64,000 nt of DNA from Microbulbifer thermotolerans (GCF_900112305.1 NZ_FOKT01000007.1:222891-286890); one strand, 5' to 3'; positions 51,056 to 60,067 are shown, counted from the stretch's first letter. Notes: generated from the letters alone by a model not told the origin. Program-made: numbers and translations.

Positions 51056-51934
51056 ATGCAGCTCGCTTTGGGACCGGTGCAGTATTATTGGCCGCGGGGG
51101 GATATCCAGCAGTTTTATGCGCAAATGCTGACCACACCGCTGGATATTATTTATCTGGGGGAGGTGGTATGCGGGAAGCGCCATCAGTTGCGCGCGGCGG
51201 ATTGGCTGCAATTGGCCCGGGAGTTGGCGGCGCTGTCGGATAAGCAGATAGTGCTGTCTACGCTGACACTGCTGGAGTCCAATGCCGACCTCAACTGGGT
51301 GCGTAAAATCTGCGATAACGGCCAGCTGCTGGTGGAGGCCAACGATATGTCGGCGGTGCAGCTGTTGTCGGAGGCGGGTCTGGCTTTTGTCTGTGGCCCC
51401 GCGATCAACATTTACAATCAGCACGCGCTGGCGCAGATGATGTCACTGGGTATGGTGCGCTGGACTGTGCCGGTGGAAATGAGCGCACGCCAATTAGGAG
51501 AAGTGCTGGCTGCCTGTGACAGAAAACCCGAAGTGGAGGTATTCGCCTACGGCCATATGCCGCTCGCGTATTCAGCCCGCTGCTTTACCGCGCGCCACCT
51601 CGGGCTCGACAAGGACAGTTGCGGATACCGCTGCATCGAGTTTCCCGCTGGCCTGCCCCTGGCTTCGCAGGAAGAGCAAGCGCTGTTTTTAATCAATGGC
51701 ATTCAGACAATGTCCGCCGAACCGGTCAATCTGTTGCATCACTATGCTGAAATGCAGGAACTCGGGGTGGATATCCTGCGCCTTTCTCCGCAGTGGCAAG
51801 ACATGGCGCGGGTGGTGTCGGCATTCGACGGCGCCCGCCGCGGCGAGCCCTGCCGGGAAGACCTGGAGAAAGGGGTAGACGGCTACTGGCGGGCTCAGCC
51901 GGGACTCGAACTGATTGCCCGCAGCCGCGGGTGA
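51056..51934 (+). CDS. ubiV: UbiV, O2-independent ubiquinone hydroxylase subunit (U32 family)
   Basis: 292 aa from the ATG at 51056 behind AAAGGAG; the frame is open upstream to 50945 inside ubiU, but this start gives exactly the E. coli length. Fe-S cysteines C39 (EVVCGKRH), C176, C189 and C193 (RCFTARHLGLDKDSCGYRC) keep the E. coli spacing. Partner of UbiU. Converges on nrdG. Confidence 0.96.
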   Translation: MQLALGPVQYYWPRGDIQQFYAQMLTTPLDIIYLGEVVCGKRHQLRAADWLQLARELAALSDKQIVLSTLTLLESNADLNWVRKICDNGQLLVEANDMSAVQLLSEAGLAFVCGPAINIYNQHALAQMMSLGMVRWTVPVEMSARQLGEVLAACDRKPEVEVFAYGHMPLAYSARCFTARHLGLDKDSCGYRCIEFPAGLPLASQEEQALFLINGIQTMSAEPVNLLHHYAEMQELGVDILRLSPQWQDMARVVSAFDGARRGEPCREDLEKGVDGYWRAQPGLELIARSRG

Positions 51935-51945
51935 GAGGGCCGAAA

Positions 51946-51988
51946 ATTCACTACAGCTCCCGTGTGAGTTTATCAGAGGTTTTTTTAC
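51946..51988. repeat. Relic of the MITE family after ubiV
   Basis: TCACTACAGCTCCCGTG followed by TTATCAGAGGTTTTTTT parallels the right part of the 56520-56551 copy (TCCACTGTAGCTCCCAT...CAGAGATTCCT). The T-run could also end ubiV transcription. Confidence 0.4.
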
Positions 51989-52052
51989 TCCATCACTCGA
52001 GCGTTTTTTCCCGGAGACAGATCCGTGAGTGTTTGCACCGGATAAACACAGG

Positions 52053-52667
52053 TTACAGTCTGCTGTCCAGACAGTACTGTGTATTGCAGCGCTGCACCAC
52101 CAATTCATTAATGCCGAGTGTCAGCAGTTTTTTTCTGATTTCATTTAATTCTTCCTCGCTGGTCAGCCGCGGATGGCGGGTGAGCCGCACCTGCAACGGC
52201 ACCTGGGCCGCGGCAAGTAGCCGGGCACTCTCCCAGGAGGTGTCGCCGCTTGCGGCGACGCCGGTGATCGCCGGGTAGTTTTGCGGCAGTGCTTTAATAT
52301 CCAATCCCACCCAGTCCAGCCTGGGCAGCAGTTGGCGCAACCGGCGCGGATACATGCCCGCGGTGTGCAGGCCCACTTTGAATCCGAGGGCCCGCACATC
52401 GTTGACGGCGCTGTCCAGCGCTGCCTGCGCGGTCGGCTCTCCACCGGAAAAGACCACCGCGTCGAGTATTCCCCGGCGGCGGCCGAGGAATTCGAGTAAT
52501 TGCTCCCACGCGTAGGGCGTGGGTGCGCGGGGCGGCAGTAATCCACTGTTGTGGCAGTAGCGGCAGCGCCAGGGACATCCCTGGCAAAATACCACCGCCG
52601 ACAGTGCCCCCGGATAGTCGATGGCGGTAAAGGGGGTGAAGCCGCCGACACGCAGTCGCTCCTTCAC
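52053..52667 (-). CDS. nrdG: Anaerobic ribonucleotide reductase activating protein NrdG
   Basis: 204 aa radical-SAM activase. The CxxxCxxC motif is at C31, C35, C38 (CPWRCRYCHN), preceded by FTAIDYPGALSAVVFCQG. FSGGEPTAQ near 85 is the SAM-binding GGE motif. It generates the glycyl radical on NrdD. Its ATG overlaps the stop of the 65-aa glycyl-radical ORF by 4 bases, so the two are translationally coupled. Order on this strand: nrdD, glycyl ORF, nrdG. Confidence 0.94.
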   Translation of the reverse strand: MKERLRVGGFTPFTAIDYPGALSAVVFCQGCPWRCRYCHNSGLLPPRAPTPYAWEQLLEFLGRRRGILDAVVFSGGEPTAQAALDSAVNDVRALGFKVGLHTAGMYPRRLRQLLPRLDWVGLDIKALPQNYPAITGVAASGDTSWESARLLAAAQVPLQVRLTRHPRLTSEEELNEIRKKLLTLGINELVVQRCNTQYCLDSRL

Positions 52668-52861
52668 TGTGCCGCTGCCTCCGTCCTCCCGGTCGGCACT
52701 TTGTCGTTACTGTCGATGGCGACAAAGTAGCGCCGCTCACGGTGTTCCGATTGCTTGCCGGGGTTCCAGAAAGAGACGGGGCGGTGGTATCCCATTACGC
52801 GGCTCCAGACTTCACAGCGGGTGCGCTCGTCATCTCGCAAAACGGTGATTTGCTCGTTCAT
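52664..52861 (-). CDS. Separate glycyl-radical (RVxGY) polypeptide of class III ribonucleotide reductase
   Basis: 65 aa. Residues 21-25 RVMGY (Gly24) followed by HRPVSFWNPGKQSEH match the C-terminal glycyl-radical loop of NrdD proteins (E. coli RRVCGY...NAGKQEE). In E. coli this loop is the end of the same chain; here it is a separate ORF. It lies in the same frame as nrdD, separated by one TGA and seven sense codons. Its ATG has its own AAAGGAG at good spacing, favouring independent initiation over a frameshift. A 15-20 residue tail follows (DSNDKVPTGRTEAAAQ). It should insert into the NrdD active site and carry the radical made by NrdG. Confidence 0.85.
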   Translation of the reverse strand: MNEQITVLRDDERTRCEVWSRVMGYHRPVSFWNPGKQSEHRERRYFVAIDSNDKVPTGRTEAAAQ

Positions 52862-52882
52862 AAAAGGCTCCTTTGAGTGTTT

Positions 52883-54940
52883 TCAGTGGGTGGTACAACA
52901 GCGCTTTTGCGCGAGCAGTTCTTCGTCGCAACGGGGACAGAATTCGTGTTCGCCGCTCAGGTAGCCGTGCCGCGGACAAATGGAGAAAGTGGGTGTTACG
53001 GTGATATAGGGCAGTCGGTAGTTTTCCAGCGCCCGTTGTACCAGCTTGCGGCAGCTGTCGGCGTCCGGCAGCTGTTCACCCAAATACAGGTGCAGTACTG
53101 TGCCGCCGGTATAGCGCGCCTGCAGAGACTCCTGTAGTGCCAATGCTTCGAAGGGATCATCGGTATAACCGACCGGCAGCTGTGAGGAATTGGTGTAGTA
53201 GGGGGCATCGCTGCTGCCGGCCTGGAGAATATCGGGAAAGCGTTTGCGGTCTTCGCGGGCGAAACGGTAGGTCGTGCCCTCGGCTGGTGTCGCCTCCAGG
53301 TTGTACAGGTGCCCGGTTTCTTCCTGAAATTCCGCCATGCGTGCGCGGATGTGATCCAAGAGGCGCTCCGCCATTGCCCGGCCCTGTGCGGTGACGATAC
53401 TTTCGCGGTCGCCGCTGAAGTTGCGCAGCATTTCGTTGATACCGTTGACCCCAATGGTGGAGAAGTGATTGCGCAGGGTGCCCAGGTAACGTTTGCTGTA
53501 GGGGAAAAGGCCCGCGTCCATATGCCGCTGAATGACTTTACGCTTGGTTTCCAGGGAGTCGCGGGCCAGCTCCAGCAGCCGGTCGAGAGCGGCTAGCAAA
53601 GCGGATTCGTCGCCCCGGTGCAGATAACCCAGACGCGCGCAGTTAATGGTTACCACACCCAGGGAACCAGTCTGTTCGGCGGAACCGAACAGGCCGTTGC
53701 CGCGTTTGAGCAACTCTCGCAGATCCAGCTGCAGGCGGCAGCACATGGAGCGGATCATATTGAGGCTCAGATCGGAATTGATAAAATTTTGGAAGTAGGG
53801 CAGCCCGTAGCGGGCGGTCATGGCAAATAGCCGCTGCGCGTTTTCACTGTGCCAGGGAAAATCCGCTGAGATATTGTAGGTGGGGATCGGAAAGGTAAAG
53901 ACGCGGCCGCGTGCGTCACCCTCGGTCATCACTTCGATATAGGCGCGGTTGATCAGGTCCATTTCCTCCTGTAAATCGCCGTAGGTAAATGGCATTTCGC
54001 GCCCGCCAATAACGGGTACCTGTTCGCGCAGATCCTCCGGGCATACCCAGTCAAAGGTCAGGTTGGTAAAGGGCGTCTGGGTGCCCCAACGGGAGGGTAC
54101 GTTGAGATTGAAAATCAGCTCCTGCATACACTGGCGCACTTCGCGGTAGCTGAGTCCATCTTTGCGTATAAACGGTGCCAGATAGGTGTCGAAAGAGCTG
54201 AACGCCTGTGCGCCCGCCCACTCGTTTTGCAGGGTGCCGAGAAAATTCACTATCTGGCCGATAGCACTGGACAGATGTACTGGCGGTGCCGATTCGACCT
54301 TGCCCGGTATTCCGTTCAACCCTTCCTGCAGCAGCGTGCGCAGCGACCAGCCGGCGCAATAGCCGGACAGCATGTCGAGGTCGTGGATATGCAGATCACC
54401 TTCGCGGTGCGCCGCGCCGATTTCCGGTGTGTAAACGTGGTTGAGCCAGTAGTTGGCAATCATCTTGCCGGCGCTGTTCAGGATCAGTCCGCCGAGGGAA
54501 TAGCCCTGGTTGGCGTTGGCGGCCACCCGCCAGTCTTCCCGCTGCAGATATTCGTCGATGGAGGCGGTGACGTCCACCAGCGTTTGGCGGTCTTCGCGCA
54601 TCTGTTGGTGGCGGCTGCGGTAGGCAATATAGCCGCGCGCGGTGTCCAGATAGTTGCTGCTAATCAGGACCTGTTCGACGATATTTTGGATCTCTTCGAT
54701 ATCCACCGGCGCACTGCCGTCGTGACGGTGTGTGATCACTTGGACGGCCTGATCGGTGAGCCGGTCCGCCTCTGAGGCACCGAAGGCACCGGTGGCTCGT
54801 CCCGCGCGCAAAATGGCGCTGGCGATCCGCGCGCGGTCAAAACGCACTGTGCGGCCGTCGCGTTTGTGTACGAGCAGATGGCTGGCCTCGCTGGCATAGT
54901 GGGTTGCTGCCGGTAGATCGGAGGGGGAAAACGCGGGCAT
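52883..54940 (-). CDS. nrdD: Anaerobic ribonucleoside-triphosphate reductase catalytic chain, lacking the glycyl-radical tail
   Basis: 685 aa. The N-terminal ATP-cone (about 22-110, LLVHKRDGRTVRFDRARI) binds allosteric nucleotides; the barrel follows with AANANQGYSLGGLI, HIHDLDMLSGYCAGWSL, NVPSRWGTQTPFTN and GVNGINEMLRNF. The C-terminus has a zinc-knuckle-like ICPRHGYLSGEHEFCPRCD and then stops at RCCTTH-TGA. There is no RVxGY in this chain; it is in the next ORF. Two NrdR-like boxes lie 60-106 bases upstream. It makes dNTPs without oxygen, fitting nitrate respiration. Confidence 0.94.
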   Translation of the reverse strand: MPAFSPSDLPAATHYASEASHLLVHKRDGRTVRFDRARIASAILRAGRATGAFGASEADRLTDQAVQVITHRHDGSAPVDIEEIQNIVEQVLISSNYLDTARGYIAYRSRHQQMREDRQTLVDVTASIDEYLQREDWRVAANANQGYSLGGLILNSAGKMIANYWLNHVYTPEIGAAHREGDLHIHDLDMLSGYCAGWSLRTLLQEGLNGIPGKVESAPPVHLSSAIGQIVNFLGTLQNEWAGAQAFSSFDTYLAPFIRKDGLSYREVRQCMQELIFNLNVPSRWGTQTPFTNLTFDWVCPEDLREQVPVIGGREMPFTYGDLQEEMDLINRAYIEVMTEGDARGRVFTFPIPTYNISADFPWHSENAQRLFAMTARYGLPYFQNFINSDLSLNMIRSMCCRLQLDLRELLKRGNGLFGSAEQTGSLGVVTINCARLGYLHRGDESALLAALDRLLELARDSLETKRKVIQRHMDAGLFPYSKRYLGTLRNHFSTIGVNGINEMLRNFSGDRESIVTAQGRAMAERLLDHIRARMAEFQEETGHLYNLEATPAEGTTYRFAREDRKRFPDILQAGSSDAPYYTNSSQLPVGYTDDPFEALALQESLQARYTGGTVLHLYLGEQLPDADSCRKLVQRALENYRLPYITVTPTFSICPRHGYLSGEHEFCPRCDEELLAQKRCCTTH

Positions 54941-55284
54941 TGGGACTCCTGGCTAAACCGTCTGTCGGCACTCGGGAGGAGCGCCGGATTGAGCTTGCGT
55001 GTCTATATGTAGTGTTGATGATTTATATTTTCACAACATATAGTGGTTTTTGTGCCTGAACAAGCATTGGGAAGGTGCCATGGACAGTGCTGGATACCCT
55101 CAGAAATGCAGCCGTCTACCCCCACCGGGGGATTGTGCGCTGGGGGGATGGACCTGTTTGGCGGGGGAGACCGCGAGGGTCCGGATAAATCCGGAGTTTA
55201 CTTACTACCCCTTCTGCGCTGGTAATGTCCGGCGCCAATGCAATAGATGAGGGACATCTATTGCACTGGCGGTTGAGTGCCGGT
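54941..55284. other. nrdD upstream region
   Basis: 344 bases between nrdD and the usp stop. It holds the NrdR-like boxes (55000-55046), a NarL-like heptamer pair TACCCCC-AC-CGGGGGA (55117-55132) and TACCCCT near 55207. The open frame at 55043-55225 (+) overlaps these sites, has no recognisable protein, and is not called. Confidence 0.5.
55000..55046. promoter_or_regulatory. Pair of NrdR boxes upstream of nrdD
   Basis: TGTCTATATGTAGTGT (55000-55015) and TCACAACATATAGTGG (55031-55046) match the NrdR-type palindrome ACACTATATATAGTGT at about 12 and 13 of 16 bases. They are 31 bases apart, the three-turn spacing usual for NrdR box pairs, and lie 60-106 bases before nrdD. NrdR represses ribonucleotide reductase genes when dATP is high. 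Confidence 0.65.
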
Positions 55285-56154
55285 TTAGGGCACAACCATT
55301 ACATCGGTATTGGATTTGGCGAGAATGCGTTCGGCGGTATTGCCGAGCAGGAAACCGGCGGCGCCCTTGCGCACCCCGCGCCCTACCAGCATCAGACGCG
55401 CCTTGAGACGGTCTGCGATCCGGTTGACCTCTCGCGACGGCTTCCCGGACACAAGGTGCAGCTCACCGCAAGTCGCGCCGCTATTGGCGATGATTGCCTG
55501 CAGATGTTCCTGCGCCGCGCGCCGCGCTTCCGCGGAGGTGTTTCGGCCCGTGGCCAGCCCCAGTTCCTCGAGGACACCGGCGCCTGGCAGGCAGGCCACT
55601 GGCTCTAGTTCCGCCCCTAACAGTCGAGCCAAATGATCGCCGGTGGTCAGCACCCGCTGGTTGAGTTCTCTGTGCAGAGGGGTGTTCATCATCGGGTCCA
55701 GGGCCGCGAGCAGGCGGTCCCGCTTGATCCACGGCGTGGAGACGGCGAGCCACAAAGGTATTGGCGCGTGTTCGATCAGCTGCCAGTCGATAGAGCCAAA
55801 GCCGCCGTGGCCGTATTGTTTCTGCGCGGTTTTGATCAGCAGATCGTAGAATTCTCGCTCTAAGATCTCCAGGATCCAGGAGGCGATGTTGTAGTGCCAA
55901 ACTGCTTGTGTCTCGGTGTCCTCTGGAAGCTGGTATTTCTCCCGCAGTTCTGCGAGCCAGCGTTTGCGCTCGCCCAGCATCGTGTGCATTAACTCATCCA
56001 TTGCCTCATACATACCGGCCATCGTCAGCTGTGGTTCGTAGACGAAGCTGATCAGATGCAGGCGCGCGCCCGTTGCCTTGGCCAGCGCTAAGGCCCGCTG
56101 CAGTGCGATTTGTTCGTGTTTGGGTTTGTCGAGAATGACGAGAATATTTTTCAC
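55285..56154 (-). CDS. Tandem universal stress protein (UspE-like)
   Basis: 289 aa with two Usp domains (about 1-150 and 155-289). It begins MKNILVILDKPKHEQIALQRAL. The second domain ends with the ATP-binding type loop LVGRGVRKGAAGFLLGNTAERIL (G-2X-G-9X-G-N). The length fits the UspE-type two-domain class. Upstream there is a well-placed ANR/FNR box at 56301-56314, so it is likely induced by oxygen loss, as usp genes of Pseudomonas are. Role: survival during anoxia or energy stress (inference). Confidence 0.9.
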   Translation of the reverse strand: MKNILVILDKPKHEQIALQRALALAKATGARLHLISFVYEPQLTMAGMYEAMDELMHTMLGERKRWLAELREKYQLPEDTETQAVWHYNIASWILEILEREFYDLLIKTAQKQYGHGGFGSIDWQLIEHAPIPLWLAVSTPWIKRDRLLAALDPMMNTPLHRELNQRVLTTGDHLARLLGAELEPVACLPGAGVLEELGLATGRNTSAEARRAAQEHLQAIIANSGATCGELHLVSGKPSREVNRIADRLKARLMLVGRGVRKGAAGFLLGNTAERILAKSNTDVMVVP

Positions 56155-56273
56155 GGTTTCATCCTTATAACGGGCGCATTATCGCGGTGCCCCTTGCGAT
56201 AATGCGCAAAGCCTGCGTCATTGCCCGGGCACCCTGACCCCGTCGGGGCATATCGGGTGGCCAGTACCTCCAT

Positions 56274-56314
56274 AATCTAACGCTAGCTGCTGTATGGTGC
56301 TTGATCCAGATCAT
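56274..56314 (-). promoter_or_regulatory. ANR/FNR-dependent promoter of the usp gene
   Basis: TTGATCCAGATCAT (56301-56314) matches TTGATNNNNATCAA at 9 of 10 fixed bases. On the - strand the hexamer TAGATT (56274-56279) lies with its centre 31 bases from the box centre, close to the 32 expected for a box at -41.5. It points toward usp (start 56154). Confidence 0.65.
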
Positions 56315-56456
56315 TACCAGAGGGTTCAAGGCAGCGATGCTGACAGGGATCAGGAAATCTCTGACAAAGTTCAAGCTGACGATAAAGATACTTTGAGGCC
56401 GGATGAGACGTTCAGGTGATGGGATGGGTAGTTCGAAACTGTCGGATAAATGGACA

Positions 56457-56551
56457 GGAGCTACAGGGATGTACTCGTGCGTTTTCGAAATGCGCACACT
56501 ATGGTGAGCGCGCCGAAGTCCACTGTAGCTCCCATATAAAAGGCAGAGATT
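56457..56551. repeat. MITE-family remnant with inverted 35-bp motif (copy C)
   Basis: GGAGCTACAGGG...CGTTTTCGAAAT (56457-56491) is the reverse complement of the dispersed motif at 4370-4404. A second CTGTAGCTCC at 56523-56532 makes an internal inverted repeat with 56457-56466. The right end CAGAGATTCCT (56543-56553) is the family end; a left end is not clear. Confidence 0.5.
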
Positions 56552-56592
56552 CCTGAATCAGCGTATTGCCCGGCTAGCGCGCTAGCTGCCGC

Positions 56593-58068
56593 TTATTCCA
56601 CGCTGATCAGATGCACTGTCCCGTCGGGCAATCTTTCCGCGATTCGGCCTTTGGGCTCATCCATAAAGGCGCAGATAAAGAATACCAGCGCGGCGGAGCC
56701 CGCAATTATCAAGAAGAAAGTACTGTAATCGACGTACGACAGCGCGGTCAGATAGGCCACGGCACCCACATTGCCGTAGGCTCCGGCCATGCCTGCAATC
56801 TGCCCGGTCATGCGTCGCTTGACCAGCGGCACCACGGCGAAAACGGCGCCCTCACCGGCCTGCACGAAGAAGGAACAGGCCATAGTGGCGATCACCGCCG
56901 CCGGTATCCACCAGTCACTGTCGATTTGGCTCAGTACCAAATAACCTACGGCCAGGCCGCCGACGAGAAACATCAAACTGTTGCGGCGGCCCATTTTGTC
57001 ACTGAAATGACCGCCTGTGGGACGCGATACCAGGTTCATAAAAGCGAAGCCGGAAGCCAGCAAACCAGCCTGTACCGCATTCAGCCCATCGAAGGTTTCC
57101 AGGAAAAACAGAGGAAGCATGGATACTACCGCCAGCTCAGAGCCAAAGGTAACGAAATAGGCCAGATCGAGGATGGCGACCTGCTTGAACTCATATTTTT
57201 CCAGTTCCGGAACACCGGCCCGCAGGTGTTCCCGGTTGACCAGCCAGATCTGGCGGGACTGCACTGCAAACAGCAGCACCAGTAATCCCCAAAGCACATA
57301 GGTGGTCTGCCAGGTCAACAGCTGCACGCCGGCCGGTGACAGTTTGTAGCCCAGAGATGCCAATGCCAAATACATGGGAATATTCATCAACAGATAAAGG
57401 TACAGATCCTTTCTGCTGGTGACTTCGAGCCCGCCCGTTTTTTTCGGTTTGAAATAGGTGGCGCCCTCGGGGGTATTGCGCGCGACACGGTAGTAGAGGA
57501 AGCCGTATAGACCGGCGATGACACCAGTGAGGCCCAGGGCGTAGCGCCAGCCGTTTTCACCACCGATCAGCAGTGCGATACCCGGCAGGGTCATTGCGCC
57601 TGCAGCGGAGCCAAAGTTGCCCCAGCCGCCGTAGATTCCCTCGGCCAGGCCCACTTGCTTGGCTGGGAACCACTCGCCCACCATGCGGATGCCGATAACA
57701 AATCCGGCACCGACAAAGCCCAGTAAAAAACGGAACAGTGCCAGCGATACATAGCTATCGGCGGTGGCAAAGCCGATACAGATTACCGAGGAAATCATCA
57801 GCAGGGCGCTGTAGACAGAGCGGGGGCCGAATTTATCCACCATCATGCCCACGATAATGCGCGCGGGTATCGTCAGCGCCACATTGAGAATCAGCAGCGC
57901 TTTGACTTGTTGGCTGCTGAGGTCGAATGCCTCCTGGATAAATACCAGTAACGGTGCGTGGCTGAACCAGACGACGAAGCTCAGAAAAAAAGCAACCCAA
58001 GTGATATGTAGTGTTTTAATTTTCGGGTCGCGCCAATTGAAAAGGTTGAGGCCGCTTTGTGAACGCAT
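56593..58068 (-). CDS. narK: Nitrate/nitrite transporter, NarK family (copy 2)
   Basis: 491 aa from the ATG at 58068 with AGGAG upstream; the frame extends to a TTG at 58101. Major facilitator protein with 12 membrane segments. It has the nitrate-signature-like [19 protein letters not shown] and [16 protein letters not shown] (about 115-165) and a second set [34 protein letters not shown] in the C-half, typical of NarK1/NrtP. It differs from the 537-aa copy, so the island has two transporter types, as in Pseudomonas narK1 and narK2 (often proton symport and antiport). Here it is separate from narG, next to the porin gene. Confidence 0.93.
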   Translation of the reverse strand: MRSQSGLNLFNWRDPKIKTLHITWVAFFLSFVVWFSHAPLLVFIQEAFDLSSQQVKALLILNVALTIPARIIVGMMVDKFGPRSVYSALLMISSVICIGFATADSYVSLALFRFLLGFVGAGFVIGIRMVGEWFPAKQVGLAEGIYGGWGNFGSAAGAMTLPGIALLIGGENGWRYALGLTGVIAGLYGFLYYRVARNTPEGATYFKPKKTGGLEVTSRKDLYLYLLMNIPMYLALASLGYKLSPAGVQLLTWQTTYVLWGLLVLLFAVQSRQIWLVNREHLRAGVPELEKYEFKQVAILDLAYFVTFGSELAVVSMLPLFFLETFDGLNAVQAGLLASGFAFMNLVSRPTGGHFSDKMGRRNSLMFLVGGLAVGYLVLSQIDSDWWIPAAVIATMACSFFVQAGEGAVFAVVPLVKRRMTGQIAGMAGAYGNVGAVAYLTALSYVDYSTFFLIIAGSAALVFFICAFMDEPKGRIAERLPDGTVHLISVE

Positions 58069-58648
58069 GACAGCTCCTCTTAACACAGTAGTTTTTGCCA
58101 ATCACTCGGCAGTCCATCATAAGCGGGCCCCGTTACTGGAAAAGTTGGTAAAAGTGGTAATGGGAGGGCGGGGAAGCATGCAGAAAATCGGATCTACCCC
58201 CGGCGGTTAAGTGGTCTCTGATGAAATTGCACAAGCGCTTTTGAGGCTTCAGGGCGCTCAATTACGTTGAGCATTGGCTGCTGACGCCGGGGCTCTGTGG
58301 TTCCGCATAATTCCATAGGAGTAGCGGATCTTAGTGGGTACAGGTAATGAGCTTTTTATAGGTAGATTTTTAGGTATCGATCTTTCGGTATTTGCTCTCT
58401 TCGGCGCGGATAATAATCGGGCAGGGCGCAGGTGGTACGCCATCTGGCCAGTACCCGGAAAATGGTGCGTGGTGTAACTTTCGGGCAAAGGTTGCGCCCT
58501 CCTCTAAAGAGTAACGCGAACGCTGTAATTGCTCCTGGAGCACTCAGGCAATTTATCACTTGAGTTTCCGGTCGGCGCTTGAAAAAAACTTTCCCTCAGA
58601 AAGTGCATTCAACAGAGATTTCTAAATACTGTCCCAGAGGAAGAAAAT
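58069..58648. other. Interval between second narK and the porin gene
   Basis: 580 bases. A NarL-like half TACCCCC is at about 58196. Two opposite ends of the MITE family can be seen near 58207 and 58622, possibly framing a degraded insertion. No gene recognised; short frames on the - strand do not resemble known proteins. Confidence 0.45.
58207..58625. repeat. Possible degraded element framed by family ends
   Basis: TTAA-GTGGTCTCTGATGAAATTG (from 58207) and CATTCAACAGAGATTT-CTAA (ending 58625) resemble the left and right terminal repeats, about 415 bases apart. Matches are partial, so this is tentative. Confidence 0.3.
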
Positions 58649-59857
58649 ATGCTCCCCGGTAACGCTACCAATACTAACCGCGCGCTATTGTTTTGCGCCA
58701 CTTTGACTGCTGCAATGCAACCGCTCGCCGCCGACCGGGAAGCGCAGACACTGATCGATGCGCTGCAAAATGGCCAGCTGGGGTTGAGTCTGCGCTACCG
58801 ATTGGAAAGTGTCGATCAGGCGGGATTTGATGATCAGGCCAATGCATCGACCTTGAGAAGCCGTCTCAGCTGGACAAGCGGAATCTATCGGGGCCTTGTC
58901 ATCGGCGTTGAAATGGACGATGTCTCCGCCGTTGGCAGTGACAGTTATAACTCCACCACTAATGGCAACTCAGAATATCCACTGGTGGCTGATCCTGAGG
59001 GAACCGAAGTAAACCGGGCTTATCTTCGCTACGCGCGCGACAACTACGACATTACCGCTGGTCGTCAACGTATTAACCTGGGCGATCAGCGTTTTGTAGG
59101 TGGGGTCGGCTGGCGTCAGAACGAGCAGACGTTTGACGGATACCGCTTTCGCTACGGCAATTCAGAATCTCTGCAAATCGATTACAGCTACGTCTACAGA
59201 GTCCATCGCATTTTTGGTGAGGATAGCGATCAGGGAAGCTGGGATGGCGACATTCATCTTTTCAATGCCACTTATCCCTTTGCGGAGAAGCAAAAACTGC
59301 ATCTTTTTTTTCTGGATGTTGACTTGGACCAGGCGACAAACAATTCCAGCCGAACACTCGGTTTCACCTATATCGCAGATGTCGGGATACTGGGAACGCG
59401 CCTGAGTTATGCCCGCCAGAGCGAAAGCGGCGAGAGCAGCCTCGACTACAGCGCGACTTATTACCTGGCGGAACTGTCTACAGCGCTGGGGCCAGTGGAT
59501 GCCAAGCTGGGTTACGAGATTTTGGGCAGCGACAACGGTGTGGGCTTTGCCACGCCGCTGGCAACCCTGCACAAATTCCAGGGGTTCGCCGACCAATTCC
59601 TCACAACGCCGGCCGAGGGGGTGGAAGATGCTTATCTGGGCGCGAACGCAGGATTGGCCGGCGGACGGCTGGGGATAACCTATCACCGCTTTAGTGCGGC
59701 GGAGGGATCTGGTGATTGGGGGAGTGAGTGGGATCTCAGCTATGAGCGCGCACTGAGCAAAAATTTGTCGGCACTGGTGAAATTTGCCTCTTACCGTGCC
59801 GAGGACTACGGCAGCGATACCGACAAATTGTGGCTACAAGTGGTCGCGGCTTTTTGA
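58649..59857 (+). CDS. Outer-membrane porin-like beta-barrel protein
   Basis: 402 aa with GAGGAAG before the ATG. Signal peptide about 1-28 (LLFCATLTAAMQPLAA). After it, repeated amphipathic strands such as GLSLRYRLESVDQ, ITAGRQRINLGDQRFVG, LQIDYSYVYRVHRIF and LWLQVVAAF (terminal Phe) are typical of alginate-export/OprE-type barrels. It lies between the second narK and the Mo-cofactor genes, so a role in nitrate or nitrite passage over the outer membrane is possible. That is context only; no substrate can be read from sequence. Confidence 0.82.
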   Translation: MLPGNATNTNRALLFCATLTAAMQPLAADREAQTLIDALQNGQLGLSLRYRLESVDQAGFDDQANASTLRSRLSWTSGIYRGLVIGVEMDDVSAVGSDSYNSTTNGNSEYPLVADPEGTEVNRAYLRYARDNYDITAGRQRINLGDQRFVGGVGWRQNEQTFDGYRFRYGNSESLQIDYSYVYRVHRIFGEDSDQGSWDGDIHLFNATYPFAEKQKLHLFFLDVDLDQATNNSSRTLGFTYIADVGILGTRLSYARQSESGESSLDYSATYYLAELSTALGPVDAKLGYEILGSDNGVGFATPLATLHKFQGFADQFLTTPAEGVEDAYLGANAGLAGGRLGITYHRFSAAEGSGDWGSEWDLSYERALSKNLSALVKFASYRAEDYGSDTDKLWLQVVAAF

Positions 59858-60067
59858 TCCGTGGGACGGGCGCGGTACGCCGTAAGGAGTACCACTTTTG
59901 CCCCCGGGCAATCTTCCGCTCCGCTGTTACACTGCCCGCAGTTTAAACACCGAGTTCCCTCAACCTAAGCGCTGTGCGTATGGAACGGGAACCGTGGCTG
60001 GAAAATTTTTCCACCACCAGGGCCGTCCGGGAAACCGGCCTGCCTCCCGGCTTTGGAAAGGCGTTTA

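Larger units (their letters stand above)
56155..56592. other. Interval between usp and the second narK
   Basis: 438 bases. It contains the usp promoter with its ANR/FNR box (56274-56314) and a MITE-family remnant (56457-56551). No gene seen. Confidence 0.55.

Noticed and set aside
52862..52885. Frameshift or sequencing error splitting nrdD
   Set aside because: Both parts are in the same frame, so no indel is needed, and the second part has its own well-spaced Shine-Dalgarno. A single-base error in the TGA cannot be fully excluded.
55043..55225. Small + strand open frame upstream of nrdD
   Set aside because: Overlaps the regulatory sites, no family resemblance and no ribosome-binding site.
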